From Terrimesophilobacter mesophilus (GTDB taxonomy: Bacteria; Actinomycetota; Actinomycetes; Actinomycetales; Microbacteriaceae), in contig NZ_JACHBP010000001.1 of the NCBI RefSeq assembly GCF_014200375.1, positions 1,488,001 through 1,552,000 on the forward strand: a stretch of DNA of 64,000 bases. The letters are read 5' to 3'. Shown in pieces: positions 34,020 through 43,020 of this stretch. The stretch's first letter is position 1, and every line of letters starts with the position of its first letter. The position numbers and the translations under genes were made by a program. The notes under the pieces are model-generated. The model did no database searches. It saw only the letters and a program-made list of their open reading frames with translations, and was not told where the DNA came from.

Positions 34020-34325
34020 GTGTCACCCTCAGACTCCCCCGGCCAGGGGACGGGCGATTCCACTTTCGCCCCGGTGAACGGCGAAATCCTGCAGGTCCTC
34101 ATCCGGGCGCTGCGACAGCTCGGTGAGGCCGGCCGCGTCGACGATGCCAGTCGCCTCGCGGGGCGCGCATGGAAGGCGCTGCGTCACTCCGACCCGGCCG
34201 CGGCCGAGCGCATCAACGGCACGATGCACTTCCTCGCGCGGCTCCCAGACCCTGTGAACTCTCCGCACCATCACGGTGACACTGCGGATCCAACCCACGA
34301 AGAAGGAGTACACCATGACCGATAG
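34020..34325 (+). CDS. Hypothetical small protein upstream of DUF2249
   Basis: A 101-residue frame starting at GTG 34020. It has an amphipathic helical middle (NGEILQVLIRALRQLGEAGR, then ASRLAGRAWKALRHSDPAAA) and a histidine-rich acidic tail (SPHHHGDTAD, EEGVHHDR) suggestive of metal binding. I do not recognise the family. Its last four codons overlap the start of the DUF2249 gene, which supports it being real and coupled. Coding bias (GC-rich third positions) agrees. Confidence 0.6.
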   Translation: MSPSDSPGQGTGDSTFAPVNGEILQVLIRALRQLGEAGRVDDASRLAGRAWKALRHSDPAAAERINGTMHFLARLPDPVNSPHHHGDTADPTHEEGVHHDR

Positions 34326-34551
34326 CCAACTCGACGTTCGGGAAGAGATCCCCGCGCGACGCCACCAGCTCATCTTCGAGACGTATGGTGCGTTGGTGCC
34401 CGGCGACGGGTTCATCCTGGTCAACGATCACGACCCGAAGCCGCTGTACTACCAGTTCGAGGCGGAGCACACGGGTGAGTTCAGCTGGGACTACCTCGAG
34501 CAGGGTCCGGATGTCTGGCGCGTGCGCATCGGCCGGGTCGCCGCCCCCTGA
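34315..34551 (+). CDS. DUF2249-domain protein
   Basis: A 78-residue cytoplasmic protein that is a single DUF2249 domain: LDVREEIPARRHQLIFETYG, GDGFILVNDHDPKPLYYQFE, and the ending WDYLEQGPDVWRVRIGR. The fold is TusA/SirA-like; members often occur beside hemerythrin or DUF542 proteins linked to NO or iron-sulfur chemistry. Here it overlaps a small His-rich protein gene instead. GAAGGAG lies 7 nt before ATG 34315, which decides the start. Function is unproven. Confidence 0.88.
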   Translation: MTDSQLDVREEIPARRHQLIFETYGALVPGDGFILVNDHDPKPLYYQFEAEHTGEFSWDYLEQGPDVWRVRIGRVAAP

Positions 34552-34590
34552 CCCCCGCTGCCGTCGCCGCGCCCTCCCCCTCTCGCTCTT

Positions 34591-34654
34591 CGTTGACTCG
34601 GGTCGTTCTGCGACCTGAGCACAGTCGTGACCCGCAGAATGACCCGAGTCAACG
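34591..34654. repeat. Long palindromic repeat, copy 1
   Basis: Arms at 34591-34612 and 34633-34654 (22 bp, one G:T-type mismatch, 20-nt loop) begin CGTTGACTCGGGTC. The core recurs at 41.27 kb. A pyrimidine-rich tract precedes it and a purine-rich tract follows, which can extend the pairing. It lies between convergent genes (DUF2249 and the xylose permease) and probably acts as a bidirectional terminator or an extragenic palindrome. Confidence 0.8.
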
Positions 34655-34705
34655 GTGAGAGGAGGAGGGAGGGGTCGCGGGTCGGGGAGGAGGAGGACGA
34701 GGGCG

Positions 34706-35962
34706 CTAGGCCTGGCCGTGCGTCGCGCGGGAGCGACGCGACAGCGCATCGATGATCACCGCGAGCAGGAGCACGGCGCCCGTGATCATGTAGCGGATCG
34801 ACGAGTCCAGGTTTAGCAATGAAAGTCCGTTCGAGATCGACTGGATGACGAAGATCCCGAGCAACGCGGAGTAGGCGCTTCCGCGACCGCCGAACAGGCT
34901 CGTGCCGCCGATGACCGCCGCGGCGATCGCGACGAGGTTCGTGTCGCCGCCGCCGCTCGAGAGCGTCGCGGCCGTGAGTCGACCCGTGGCGAACAGTCCA
35001 CCGATCGCCGCGAACAGTGTGCCAAGCATGAGCACCGAGATGACGATCCGATTGACCTTGATACCCGCGCGCCTGGCAGCCTCGACGTTTCCACCGACCG
35101 CGTACACCGCGCGCCCCCAGCGGGTGCGCATGAGGAAGAAGTTCATGATGACGACGAAGGCGACGAAGAGCACGAACATGACGCCGACTCCTCGCGTGGT
35201 GGCGAGGTACCAGACCACCACGAGCAGCAGGGCGAGGAGGAGGCCCGCCTTGATGAACATCACCGAGAGTGCTCCGCCGGTGAGCCCCGCGCGCACCCGC
35301 CGGCGCGAGCGGAACCAGTCGGAGAGGAACATCCCGAGCGCGGCGATGATCGCGAGAGCGTACGCGGCCCACGGCGGGAAGAACATCGACGTCCCGAGTT
35401 GGACGATCCACGACTCGTAGGGGAGGTTGATGGACCCGTTCGGGCCGAGCACCTTCAGTTGCAGCCCGAGCACGGCGAGCAGTCCGGCGAGCGTGATGAC
35501 GAAAGTCGGCACACCGAACCGCGTGTACAGGATGCCGTAGAGCAGACCGATCACGAGCGCGGCGCCGATGGCGGCGAGAATGGCGAGCCAAATCGGCCAG
35601 CCCAGCTGCGTCATCCCGACCGCGAGGATCGCCGCGGAGAGACCGCTCACCGAACCGATGGACAGGTCGATCTGTGCGATCAAGAGCACCAGCACCACGC
35701 CGATCGCGATCGTGCCGGTCGCCGCGCTCTGCATCGTCAGGTCGACGAGGTTGTTCGATGAGAGGAAGTTCGGGTTCAGGATCTGGAAGATCGCCCAGAT
35801 CAGCACGAGGCCGATGACGACCGGCAGTGAACCGAGGTCGCCACCGCGAACCCGCTGGATGAACGCGCGCACAGCGCCGCCGATACCCTCGTGGCGGGTG
35901 AGTCGCTCGTCGCGAATGTCCGCCGCGAGTTCGGCCGGGGTCTCGCTCGTGTTCCTGCTCAT
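34706..35962 (-). CDS. Sugar ABC permease (XylH type)
   Basis: A 418-residue inner-membrane permease of the CUT2/branched-chain type with about ten helices and the motif VVLVLLIAQIDLSIGSVSGL typical of RbsC/XylH. IGGTSLFGGRGSAYSALLGI is the C-terminal family signature. Length over 400 residues is characteristic of XylH rather than RbsC. ATG 35962 overlaps the stop of the ATPase gene. The neighbours (XylF-like binding protein, single-domain ATPase, ROK regulator) suggest D-xylose or a related pentose as substrate. Confidence 0.9.
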   Translation of the reverse strand: MSRNTSETPAELAADIRDERLTRHEGIGGAVRAFIQRVRGGDLGSLPVVIGLVLIWAIFQILNPNFLSSNNLVDLTMQSAATGTIAIGVVLVLLIAQIDLSIGSVSGLSAAILAVGMTQLGWPIWLAILAAIGAALVIGLLYGILYTRFGVPTFVITLAGLLAVLGLQLKVLGPNGSINLPYESWIVQLGTSMFFPPWAAYALAIIAALGMFLSDWFRSRRRVRAGLTGGALSVMFIKAGLLLALLLVVVWYLATTRGVGVMFVLFVAFVVIMNFFLMRTRWGRAVYAVGGNVEAARRAGIKVNRIVISVLMLGTLFAAIGGLFATGRLTAATLSSGGGDTNLVAIAAAVIGGTSLFGGRGSAYSALLGIFVIQSISNGLSLLNLDSSIRYMITGAVLLLAVIIDALSRRSRATHGQA

Positions 35963-36780
35963 GAGTTGCTGTCCTCGTGTGATTCGTGGGCGGATGCGCG
36001 GCGCGTGACGGCGTTGTCCGTTGCGCCGGTGATGGCGGAGATGATCTCCTCGTAGCTGACATCGGGGATGCGGAAGTCGCCGTTGTTGCGACCGAGCCGG
36101 AGGACGACCACCCGGTCGGCGACCGCCTGGACGTCGGCCATGTTGTGGCTGATGAGCACGACGCCGAGCCCGCGCTCGCGCAGGTTCTCGATGAGATTCA
36201 GGACCTCGGCGGTCTGGGCGACGCCGAGCGCTGCGGTCGGCTCGTCGAGGATGACGACCTGCGGGTCACCGATGAGCGAGCGCGCGATCGCGACGGTCTG
36301 CCGCTGCCCGCCGGAGAGGGAGGCGACGGCGATGCGCACCGAGGGGATCTTCGCGGACAGCTGGCGGAGGAGGGTCCAGGAGTGCTTCTCCATCTCCTCT
36401 TCGTTGAGCGTGAAGTCGCCGACCTCGCGCCCGAGGAACAGGTTCGAGACGACGTCGAGGTTGTCGCAGAGGGAGAGGTCCTGGAACACGATGGCGAGGC
36501 CGAGGGCCCTCGCCGCGGCGGGGGTGGGAATCGTCACCCGGCGGCCGTCGAACACGATGGTTCCGGCATCCGGCCCGTGCACGCCGGCGAGGATCTTGAC
36601 GAGGGTGGACTTGCCTGCGCCGTTGTCGCCGACGATGGCGACGACCTCACCGGCGAAGATGTCCATGTCGACATCGGTGAGCGCCTGGACGGCGCCGAAG
36701 TTCTTGGAAATGCCGCGGAGGCTGAGCACCGGCTCCTTGGACAGCGGGTGCTTGGCGGCCAGGGGGGCTTCCAGGGTCAC
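35959..36780 (-). CDS. Sugar ABC transporter ATPase, single domain
   Basis: A 273-residue ATP-binding subunit with Walker A GDNGAGKST, Q loop LAIVFQDLSLCDNLDVV, signature LSGGQRQ and Walker B VVILDEPTAAL. XylG and RbsA are normally about 500 residues with two ATPase domains. This protein has one, like FrcA, so it probably works as a homodimer. The tail (HESHEDSNS) is complete rather than truncated. The ATPase-permease overlap is ATGA. Confidence 0.93.
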   Translation of the reverse strand: MTLEAPLAAKHPLSKEPVLSLRGISKNFGAVQALTDVDMDIFAGEVVAIVGDNGAGKSTLVKILAGVHGPDAGTIVFDGRRVTIPTPAAARALGLAIVFQDLSLCDNLDVVSNLFLGREVGDFTLNEEEMEKHSWTLLRQLSAKIPSVRIAVASLSGGQRQTVAIARSLIGDPQVVILDEPTAALGVAQTAEVLNLIENLRERGLGVVLISHNMADVQAVADRVVVLRLGRNNGDFRIPDVSYEEIISAITGATDNAVTRRASAHESHEDSNS

Positions 36781-36827
36781 GATATCTCCTTCGATACGGA
36801 TGCTTTGCTCACCTCGGTGCGAACGTA

Positions 36828-36867
36828 CACCCGGTCGGGGTCGCTGGCTAGCGGCCCCGACCGGGTG
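36828..36867 (-). other. Intercistronic hairpin after the xylF-like gene
   Basis: A 13-bp perfect stem (36828-36840 and 36855-36867) with a further CGCT/AGCG pairing inside the loop starts 6 nt after the binding-protein stop and precedes the ATPase gene. There is no T tract. This is the same arrangement as in the amino-sugar operon at 19.1 kb and probably protects binding-protein mRNA. Confidence 0.75.
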
Positions 36868-36873
36868 CGCGAC

Positions 36874-37983
36874 TTACTTGACTCCTGCTTTGGCGCAGGC
36901 GGCTGCGTAGTCTGCTGTGCAGATCTCCGCTGCCGTGTAGAACCCGTCGGCGACGACGGTGCTCTCGATGTTGTCGATCGTCACGGCGACCGGGGTGAGC
37001 AGGAACGACTGGATGTCGGCTCCGCCCTTGGTCTTCACCGTGACATCGCCCTTGTCCGTCTTGCCGTTGACGAGGTCCACGGCCAGCTGGGCTGCGCGCT
37101 CTGCTTCGGGCTTCAGGGCCTTGTAGACGGTCATGAACTGGTCGCCGGCGAGGATGCGCTGGATGCCGGCGAGTTCGGCGTCCTGTCCGGTCACGGGCGG
37201 GATCGGGCTCACGCCGGCTGCCTTCAGCGAGGCGATCGCCGCGCCACCGGTGCCGTCGTTGGCCGCGTAGATACCCTTGATCTGGCTACCGAACTGCGTG
37301 ATCTGGCTGGCAACCCAGTCCTGGGCCTTGGGCGGGTCCCATCCGGGGGTGTCGAACTCGGCGAGCACCTTGTAGCCGCTCGCGTCGATGACCTTGTGCG
37401 CGCCGGCCTTGAACTGGCTCGCGTTGTTGTCGGTCGGCGATCCGTTGACCATGAGGATGCCGCCGTCGCCCGGCTGTACTCCCTCATCCTTCAGCTTCTG
37501 GACGAGGGCGGTGGCCTGAAGCTCACCGACCTTCTCGTTGTCGAAGGAGATGTAGTAGCTGAGGTCGGCGCTGTTGATGAGCCGGTCGTAGGAGATGACC
37601 GGGACGCTCTTGGCCTTGGCGCTCGCGACGATGGCGGCGGCGGCTTCGCCGTCGAACGGGTCGAGAACGAGAACCTTGACGCCCTGGGTGAGCATCGACT
37701 CCGCCTGCTGCTGCTGCTTGGCGGCGTCGCCGTCAGCGTTCGCGTACAGGACTGAGCAGTCTGGGCAAAGGTCCTTGACCTTGGCCTCGAAGTAGGGCTT
37801 GTCCGCGCTTTCGTAACGAGCGGTGACCGAGTCGGGGAGGAGGAGACCGATCTTGGCATTTGCTGTGTTGCCGCCGGTGTCACCCCCCGTGTTGTCGGTA
37901 CCGTTCGCACAACCGGCGAGGGTCCCAGCTGTGAGCAGGAGCGCGGCAGTGACTGCTACCGCTCTCATGGTGGCGATCTTCAT
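36874..37983 (-). CDS. xylF: Xylose-type sugar-binding lipoprotein
   Basis: A 369-residue periplasmic-binding-like lipoprotein. The signal peptide ends TLAGC (Cys25). The mature protein begins KIGLLLPDSVTARYESADKP, close to the XylF/ChvE family, with NGSPTDNNASQFKAGAHKVI and GIYAANDGTGGAAI lining the sugar site. It delivers the sugar to the permease/ATPase encoded downstream. GGAGG lies 6 nt before the ATG. The gene is preceded by a ROK-type dyad at 38047-38071. Xylose is the likely ligand, but other aldoses cannot be excluded. Confidence 0.88.
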   Translation of the reverse strand: MKIATMRAVAVTAALLLTAGTLAGCANGTDNTGGDTGGNTANAKIGLLLPDSVTARYESADKPYFEAKVKDLCPDCSVLYANADGDAAKQQQQAESMLTQGVKVLVLDPFDGEAAAAIVASAKAKSVPVISYDRLINSADLSYYISFDNEKVGELQATALVQKLKDEGVQPGDGGILMVNGSPTDNNASQFKAGAHKVIDASGYKVLAEFDTPGWDPPKAQDWVASQITQFGSQIKGIYAANDGTGGAAIASLKAAGVSPIPPVTGQDAELAGIQRILAGDQFMTVYKALKPEAERAAQLAVDLVNGKTDKGDVTVKTKGGADIQSFLLTPVAVTIDNIESTVVADGFYTAAEICTADYAAACAKAGVK

Positions 37984-38046
37984 CTAAAAACCTCCGTTGA
38001 GTTCCGCCTACGCTGGCGGCTGCACTGAGCATGACACCGGCGAAGT

Positions 38047-38071
38047 CTTGGCGTCAAGTCTTGAACGCAAG
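38047..38071 (-). promoter_or_regulatory. Putative ROK operator upstream of xylF
   Basis: An imperfect 23-bp dyad with arms TTGGCGTCAAG and CTTGAACGCAA (9 of 11 pairs) is centred on 38059. On the minus strand it includes TTGACG, a plausible -35 of the xylF promoter. It lies between the ROK repressor gene and xylF and is the likely repressor target. Confidence 0.55.
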
Positions 38072-38084
38072 GATTTGCTAACTC

Positions 38085-39266
38085 TCAGTCAACTTTGTCA
38101 TTCGGACCGATCGCGACCCGGTCGATGGCGAAGGCCACCGCGCCGAGTGTCGCGGCCCGCGCGCCGAGCTGTCCCTGGACGATATCCGGCATCGAATCCT
38201 CGTCGACGATCACCGATCGCTCGAGGGCATGGCGGATCGGACCGATCAGGATCTCGCCTGCCCGCGACAGCTCTCCGCCGACGACGAGCCTCTCCGGATC
38301 GAACAGGTTGCTGAGATTCGCGGCCGCCACGCCGATGTGCCTGCCGGCCTCCGCAAGGGCGCGCACGCATCCGGCATCCCCGCCCATGGCCTTCGTGACG
38401 ATGTCGTTGAGTTTGAGGTTTCCGTGCGTGGGCTTGAGGTTCTCAAGGATCGCGTAGCCGCCGGCGATCGCTTCGAGGCATCCGCGATTCCCGCACCGGC
38501 ACAGGGGCCCGTTCTCCTGGATCGTGGTGTGCCCGAACTCTCCCGCGCTGCCGTTGAACCCGCGGTAGACCTGGCCGTTGATCACGAGGCCCGCGCCGAT
38601 TCCGTCGCCGACGTCGATGTAGACGGCATCCGATTTTCCGCGGGCGGCGCCGATGCGCAGCTCGGCGAAGGCGCCGAGGTTGGCCGAGTTGTCCACGAAC
38701 ACGGGGCGCTTCAGCCTGCGCTTCATGACCTCGGCGACGGGGATGCCGTCCCATCCGCGAAGGATGCCGCTGTGCGCGATCGTCCCGGTCTTCCGGTCCA
38801 TCGGCGCTGGGATGGCGATGCCGACGGCGAGGACCTCGTTCATCGACGCCTTGAGGTTGTCGAGCATGTCGGCGATGAGCAGCGTCGTGCGGTCGAGTTC
38901 GTTGTCGGCGCGGTGGTCCTTCGCGAGCGGGAGGTGGTGTTCCGCGACCACCGTGTGGGCGACATCCGCGAGGGCGATGCGCATGTGCCGGGTGGAGAAG
39001 TGCACGCCGGCGACGAGGCCGAGAGCATGGGCGAGAGTGACGTATTGCGCGCGGCGACCGCTCTGCGTGGTGGGCGTCGTGTGGAGCACCTTGCCCGCCG
39101 ACAGCTCCTTGACGATGTTGGAGACGGTGGCGGGAGACAGACCCGTCACTCCGGCCAGTTCGACCTGGGTCAGGCCGCCGTGCTTCTTGATGGCGTCGAC
39201 AATTCTGGCCCGGTTGGCTTCACGTAATGAAGTCTGCGAGCCGGGAGTGCGCCTCTCGGATGCCAC
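38085..39266 (-). CDS. ROK-family repressor (XylR-like)
   Basis: A 393-residue regulator. The N-terminal MarR-type winged helix (residues about 12-75, GGLTQVELAGVTGLSPATVS) is followed by a ROK sugar-kinase-like domain with the zinc motif CRCGNRGCLE and ATP/sugar residues in IDVGDGIGAGLVINGQ and GSAGEFGHTT. ROK repressors release DNA on binding a sugar. It sits directly upstream of the xylose-type importer in the same direction (101-bp gap with a dyad), so it most likely represses that operon. Confidence 0.92.
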   Translation of the reverse strand: MASERRTPGSQTSLREANRARIVDAIKKHGGLTQVELAGVTGLSPATVSNIVKELSAGKVLHTTPTTQSGRRAQYVTLAHALGLVAGVHFSTRHMRIALADVAHTVVAEHHLPLAKDHRADNELDRTTLLIADMLDNLKASMNEVLAVGIAIPAPMDRKTGTIAHSGILRGWDGIPVAEVMKRRLKRPVFVDNSANLGAFAELRIGAARGKSDAVYIDVGDGIGAGLVINGQVYRGFNGSAGEFGHTTIQENGPLCRCGNRGCLEAIAGGYAILENLKPTHGNLKLNDIVTKAMGGDAGCVRALAEAGRHIGVAAANLSNLFDPERLVVGGELSRAGEILIGPIRHALERSVIVDEDSMPDIVQGQLGARAATLGAVAFAIDRVAIGPNDKVD

Positions 39267-39377
39267 GAGAACACGATACAGGTTGACGTCGCCGGGGCCG
39301 CAAGGTTCGTTGTGTGACGGACGCGTTGAGCGGGGACGGCTGCCGCCGGTCAGTGGGTACGGCTATCGTTTCAGGGG

Positions 39378-41204
39378 ATGACCGCCGCCGCCTCCACCGA
39401 ACTCGAAGCCCTGCACCGGGTCTTCGGATACGACGCGTTCCGCGGCGACCAGGCCGACATCATCCGGCACGTCATCGACGGCGGCGACGCGCTCGTGCTC
39501 ATGCCGACCGGCGGCGGAAAGTCCCTGTGCTACCAGATCCCGGCGCTGGTTCGCGAGGGAACCGGCGTCGTCATCTCGCCGCTCATCGCCCTCATGCAGG
39601 ACCAGGTGGATGCCCTTGCCGCCCTTGGTGTGCGCGCCGCGTTCCTGAACTCGACGCAGGGACCGGAGGAGCGAGCGCGGGTGGAGTGCGCCTACCTCGC
39701 CGGAGAGCTCGACCTGCTCTATCTCGCGCCGGAGCGGATCACCGTCGCCTCGACCGCGGACCTGCTCGACCGGGGACGGATCGCGCTCTTCGCGATCGAT
39801 GAGGCCCACTGTGTATCCCAGTGGGGCCACGACTTCCGCCCCGACTACCTCGCCCTGTCGATGCTGCACGAGCGCTGGCCGACCGTGCCGCGGGTCGCGC
39901 TCACGGCGACGGCGACGGAACAGACGCACCTCGAGATCCAGAAGCGCCTGCAGCTCGAGAACGCCCGACACTTCGTGGCGAGCTTCGACCGGCCGAACAT
40001 CCAGTACCGGATCGTGCCGAAGGACCAGCCGCAGAAGCAGCTGCTCGAGTTGCTGCGCACAGAGCACGCGGGGGATGCCGGCATCGTCTACTGCCTGTCC
40101 CGCGCGTCGGTCGAGAAGACGGCCGAATTCCTCGTCGAGCAGGGGATCCTGGCGCTGCCGTATCACGCCGGGCTCGACGCGCGGGTGCGGGCTGCGAACC
40201 AGGCGCGGTTCCTGCGCGAGGACGGCATGGTCATGGTCGCGACGATCGCGTTCGGGATGGGGATCGACAAGCCGGATGTCCGTTTCGTCGCTCACCTGGA
40301 CCTTCCGAAATCGGTTGAGGGCTACTACCAGGAGACCGGTCGCGCCGGTCGTGACGGCATGCCGTCGACGGCATGGCTCGCCTATGGCCTGCAGGATGTC
40401 ATGCAGCAGCGTCGGATGATCGACCAGTCGGAGGGCGACCTCGCGCACCGCCGTCGGCTGAGCGCGCACCTGGATGCCATGCTCGCGCTGTGCGAGACGG
40501 TGCAGTGCCGGCGTATGCAGCTGCTGGCATACTTCGGCGAGAAGTCTTCGCCGTGTGGAAACTGCGACACCTGCCTGAACCCGCCGGAGTCCTGGGATGG
40601 AACGATTCCGGCGCAGAAGCTGCTGTCGACGGTCGTGCGGCTGCAGCGCGAGCGCAATCAGAAGTTCGGCGCCGGGCATATCATCGACATCCTCCTCGGC
40701 CGGCAGACATCAAGGGTCGATCAATACGGCCACGATGACCTCTCGACGTTCGGCATCGGCACCGAGCTTTCGGAGACCGAGTGGCGTGGTGTCGTTCGGC
40801 AGCTGCTCGCGCAGGGACTGCTCGCCGTGAACTCCGACGGCTTCGGCACCCTGGTCCTCACGGATGCGAGTGCGGGGGTTCTCGACAATTCGCGCACCGT
40901 GAATCTCCGCCGTGAGCCGGAGCGCACGACGCGCGCGACGCGCAAGGCGCGGAGCGCGGTGGCCGATCTGCCGGATGCGCTCCAGCCCGTCTTCGAGTCG
41001 TTGCGGGCGTGGCGCGCGGCGGCTGCGAAGGAGCAGGGCGTACCGGCCTATGTGATCTTCCACGACGCGACGCTGCGTGAGCTCGCGACCCGGCATCCGT
41101 CGACTCTTGACGAACTCGGCACCGTCACCGGAGTCGGAGAGTCGAAGCTGGCGAAGTACGGCGAGCAGTTGCTCGAGGTTCTCGCCGCGGTGCGCGCGGC
41201 ATAG
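39378..41204 (+). CDS. recQ: ATP-dependent DNA helicase RecQ
   Basis: A 608-residue 3'-5' SF2 DNA helicase. Motif [16 protein letters not shown] in [16 protein letters not shown], motif [14 protein letters not shown], the RecQ zinc cysteines ([10 protein letters not shown], then CGNCDTC), a winged-helix RQC domain and a C-terminal HRDC domain (about residues 540-605) are all present. It acts in recombination and fork repair. TATCGT at 39364-39369 lies 8 nt before AGGGG-ATG, giving an almost leaderless message. It is convergent with the MFS gene across a long palindrome. Confidence 0.96.
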   Translation: MTAAASTELEALHRVFGYDAFRGDQADIIRHVIDGGDALVLMPTGGGKSLCYQIPALVREGTGVVISPLIALMQDQVDALAALGVRAAFLNSTQGPEERARVECAYLAGELDLLYLAPERITVASTADLLDRGRIALFAIDEAHCVSQWGHDFRPDYLALSMLHERWPTVPRVALTATATEQTHLEIQKRLQLENARHFVASFDRPNIQYRIVPKDQPQKQLLELLRTEHAGDAGIVYCLSRASVEKTAEFLVEQGILALPYHAGLDARVRAANQARFLREDGMVMVATIAFGMGIDKPDVRFVAHLDLPKSVEGYYQETGRAGRDGMPSTAWLAYGLQDVMQQRRMIDQSEGDLAHRRRLSAHLDAMLALCETVQCRRMQLLAYFGEKSSPCGNCDTCLNPPESWDGTIPAQKLLSTVVRLQRERNQKFGAGHIIDILLGRQTSRVDQYGHDDLSTFGIGTELSETEWRGVVRQLLAQGLLAVNSDGFGTLVLTDASAGVLDNSRTVNLRREPERTTRATRKARSAVADLPDALQPVFESLRAWRAAAAKEQGVPAYVIFHDATLRELATRHPSTLDELGTVTGVGESKLAKYGEQLLEVLAAVRAA

Positions 41205-41271
41205 CCCGCCCACCACCCGCATTCACCATCCGCATCCGCCGCCCGTCTCCCTCCCTCCGTCCGTCGTCAGC

Positions 41272-41341
41272 CTTCGTTGACTCGGGTCAATCTGCGGGTG
41301 TGAAGACCGCGTAACCCACGGATTGACCCGAGTCAACGAAG
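41272..41341. repeat. Long palindromic repeat, copy 2
   Basis: Arms at 41272-41299 and 41314-41341 are 28 bp with two mismatches that become G:U pairs in RNA; the loop is 14 nt. The left arm begins CTTCGTTGACTCGGGTC, identical over 17 bp to copy 1 at 34589-34605. It is again flanked by pyrimidine-rich and purine-rich tracts and lies between convergent genes (recQ and the DHA2 pump). Confidence 0.8.
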
Positions 41342-41378
41342 AAAGAAAGAAAGCAGGGCAGGGAGGGGAGGGGCGGGG

Positions 41379-42998
41379 TCAGGGCGCAGGCGGGGCCGCG
41401 GATGCTGCGAGCTCGGACGAGGCGGATGGTTCGGCCGACTCGGGGCGCCGACTGTCGAGCCGCAGCGTGGCGAGCAGCCCGAATGCGAGGAAGCCCGCCG
41501 CGGCGAAGGCGGAGAAGCGGGTGCCGTCGCTGAACGCATCCCGTGCCGCCGCGTAGATCGTGGCGTCCCGTTTCTCGAGTCCGGGGATGGCATTGCCGGC
41601 ACTGTCGACGACCGCATCGACGATCTGGCTCTTCACCGATTCGGGAACGGGGTTCTCGGCCAGCCGCGCCTCGAGCGATGTGCCGACGCTGGAGAAGAGG
41701 ATCGTGCCGAGGACCGCGATGCCGAGCGCGCTTCCGATCTGGCGGGACGTGCTCTGCGTGCCGGAGCCCTGCCCGCTCTGCTCGACCGGCACATCCTTGA
41801 GCACGACGCCGGTCAGCTGTGCCGTCGCGAGGCCGATGCCGAACCCGTAGACGAACAAGCCGATGGCGATCAGCCACCACCGGGTGTCGGAGGAGATGAC
41901 GAGCCCGACGATGACAATACCGACGATTTCCGCGAGGATACCCATCCGCACGATCCAGACCGGCGAGATCCGGTTTCCGAAACTGCCGGCGAAACCACTC
42001 GCCACGAACGATCCGATGGCGAGCGCAAGGATGACGTACCCGGTCTGCAGCGCGTCGTAGCCGAGCACGTTCTGAAGCCACAGTGGAAGGGAGAGGATGA
42101 TGCCGTACTCGCCGAGCGAGACGATCATCGCCGCTATATTCCCGTTGCGGAATGAGGCGATGGAGAAGAGCCCGAACGCGAGCATCGTGCTCTTGCCCGC
42201 CCGCTCCCGGTGCACGCCCCAGGCGATGAAGCCGATGAGTCCGAGGAGGGCGATGAGGAATACGACGGGTATCGGCGAAAGGTCGAATGGCCACGTCCAC
42301 GAACCGATGTCGGGAACCGTGTCGGCGAGCCACCACCCGTAGGTGCGCCCCTCGATGAGACCGAAGACGAGCGCGCCGCTCGCGATCACCGACAATGCCG
42401 CACCGACGAGGTCGATGCGCTGCGTCCCCTTTTCGCGGGACTCGAGGGCCCAGAGATACAGGCCGATGATGATGACGATGCCGAACGGCACATTGATTCC
42501 GAAGGCCCACCGCCAGGAGAAGTAGGTGGTCAGCCAGCCGCCGAGCACCGGTCCGACGGCCGCCATCCCACCGATCGTCGATCCCCACACGGCGAAGGCG
42601 ATGGCGCGGTCGCGACCGCGGAAAGTGGCGTTGATGATGGAGAGCGTCGAGGGGAGGATCATGGCCCCGCCGACTCCCTGCAGCACGCGGAACCCGATGA
42701 GCAGGTCACCCGTCCAGGCGAGAGCGGCAAGCACGGACGATGCGCCGAAGATCGTCACGCCGATGACGAGGAGCCTGCGCCGGCCGATTCGGTCGGCGAT
42801 CGTGCCGAACATGAGCAGGAGCGCCGCGAACACGAGCGTGTAGCTCTCCTGCACCCACTGCACCTGCGTCGAACTGATCCCCAGGTCGTCGACGATCGAC
42901 GGGATGGCGACGTTCACGATCGTCGAGTCGACGATGATGAGCGACACGGCCAGGCTGATGACGATGAGCCCGTACCATTTGGCGCGCGGTGACTTCAT
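41379..42998 (-). CDS. DHA2-family MFS multidrug efflux pump
   Basis: A 539-residue exporter with 14 predicted helices, TM1 motif IIVDSTIVNVAIPSIVDDL (DHA2 motif D1), loop motif GTIADRIGRRRLLVIG, and antiporter motif C in GPVLGGWLTTYFSWRW. It belongs to the EmrB/QacA group exporting cationic or lipophilic drugs by proton antiport. The C-terminal tail is Ala/Ser/Pro-rich. It is divergent from a MarR regulator with three tandem palindromes between them, so expression is probably drug-inducible. Confidence 0.93.
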   Translation of the reverse strand: MKSPRAKWYGLIVISLAVSLIIVDSTIVNVAIPSIVDDLGISSTQVQWVQESYTLVFAALLLMFGTIADRIGRRRLLVIGVTIFGASSVLAALAWTGDLLIGFRVLQGVGGAMILPSTLSIINATFRGRDRAIAFAVWGSTIGGMAAVGPVLGGWLTTYFSWRWAFGINVPFGIVIIIGLYLWALESREKGTQRIDLVGAALSVIASGALVFGLIEGRTYGWWLADTVPDIGSWTWPFDLSPIPVVFLIALLGLIGFIAWGVHRERAGKSTMLAFGLFSIASFRNGNIAAMIVSLGEYGIILSLPLWLQNVLGYDALQTGYVILALAIGSFVASGFAGSFGNRISPVWIVRMGILAEIVGIVIVGLVISSDTRWWLIAIGLFVYGFGIGLATAQLTGVVLKDVPVEQSGQGSGTQSTSRQIGSALGIAVLGTILFSSVGTSLEARLAENPVPESVKSQIVDAVVDSAGNAIPGLEKRDATIYAAARDAFSDGTRFSAFAAAGFLAFGLLATLRLDSRRPESAEPSASSELAASAAPPAP

Positions 42999-43020
42999 GA
43001 CTGTTGCTCCCCGGGATTGA

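Noticed and set aside
35959..36780. Pseudogene call for a half-length XylG
   Set aside because: All ATPase motifs, a natural stop and overlapping neighbours show a complete single-domain protein.
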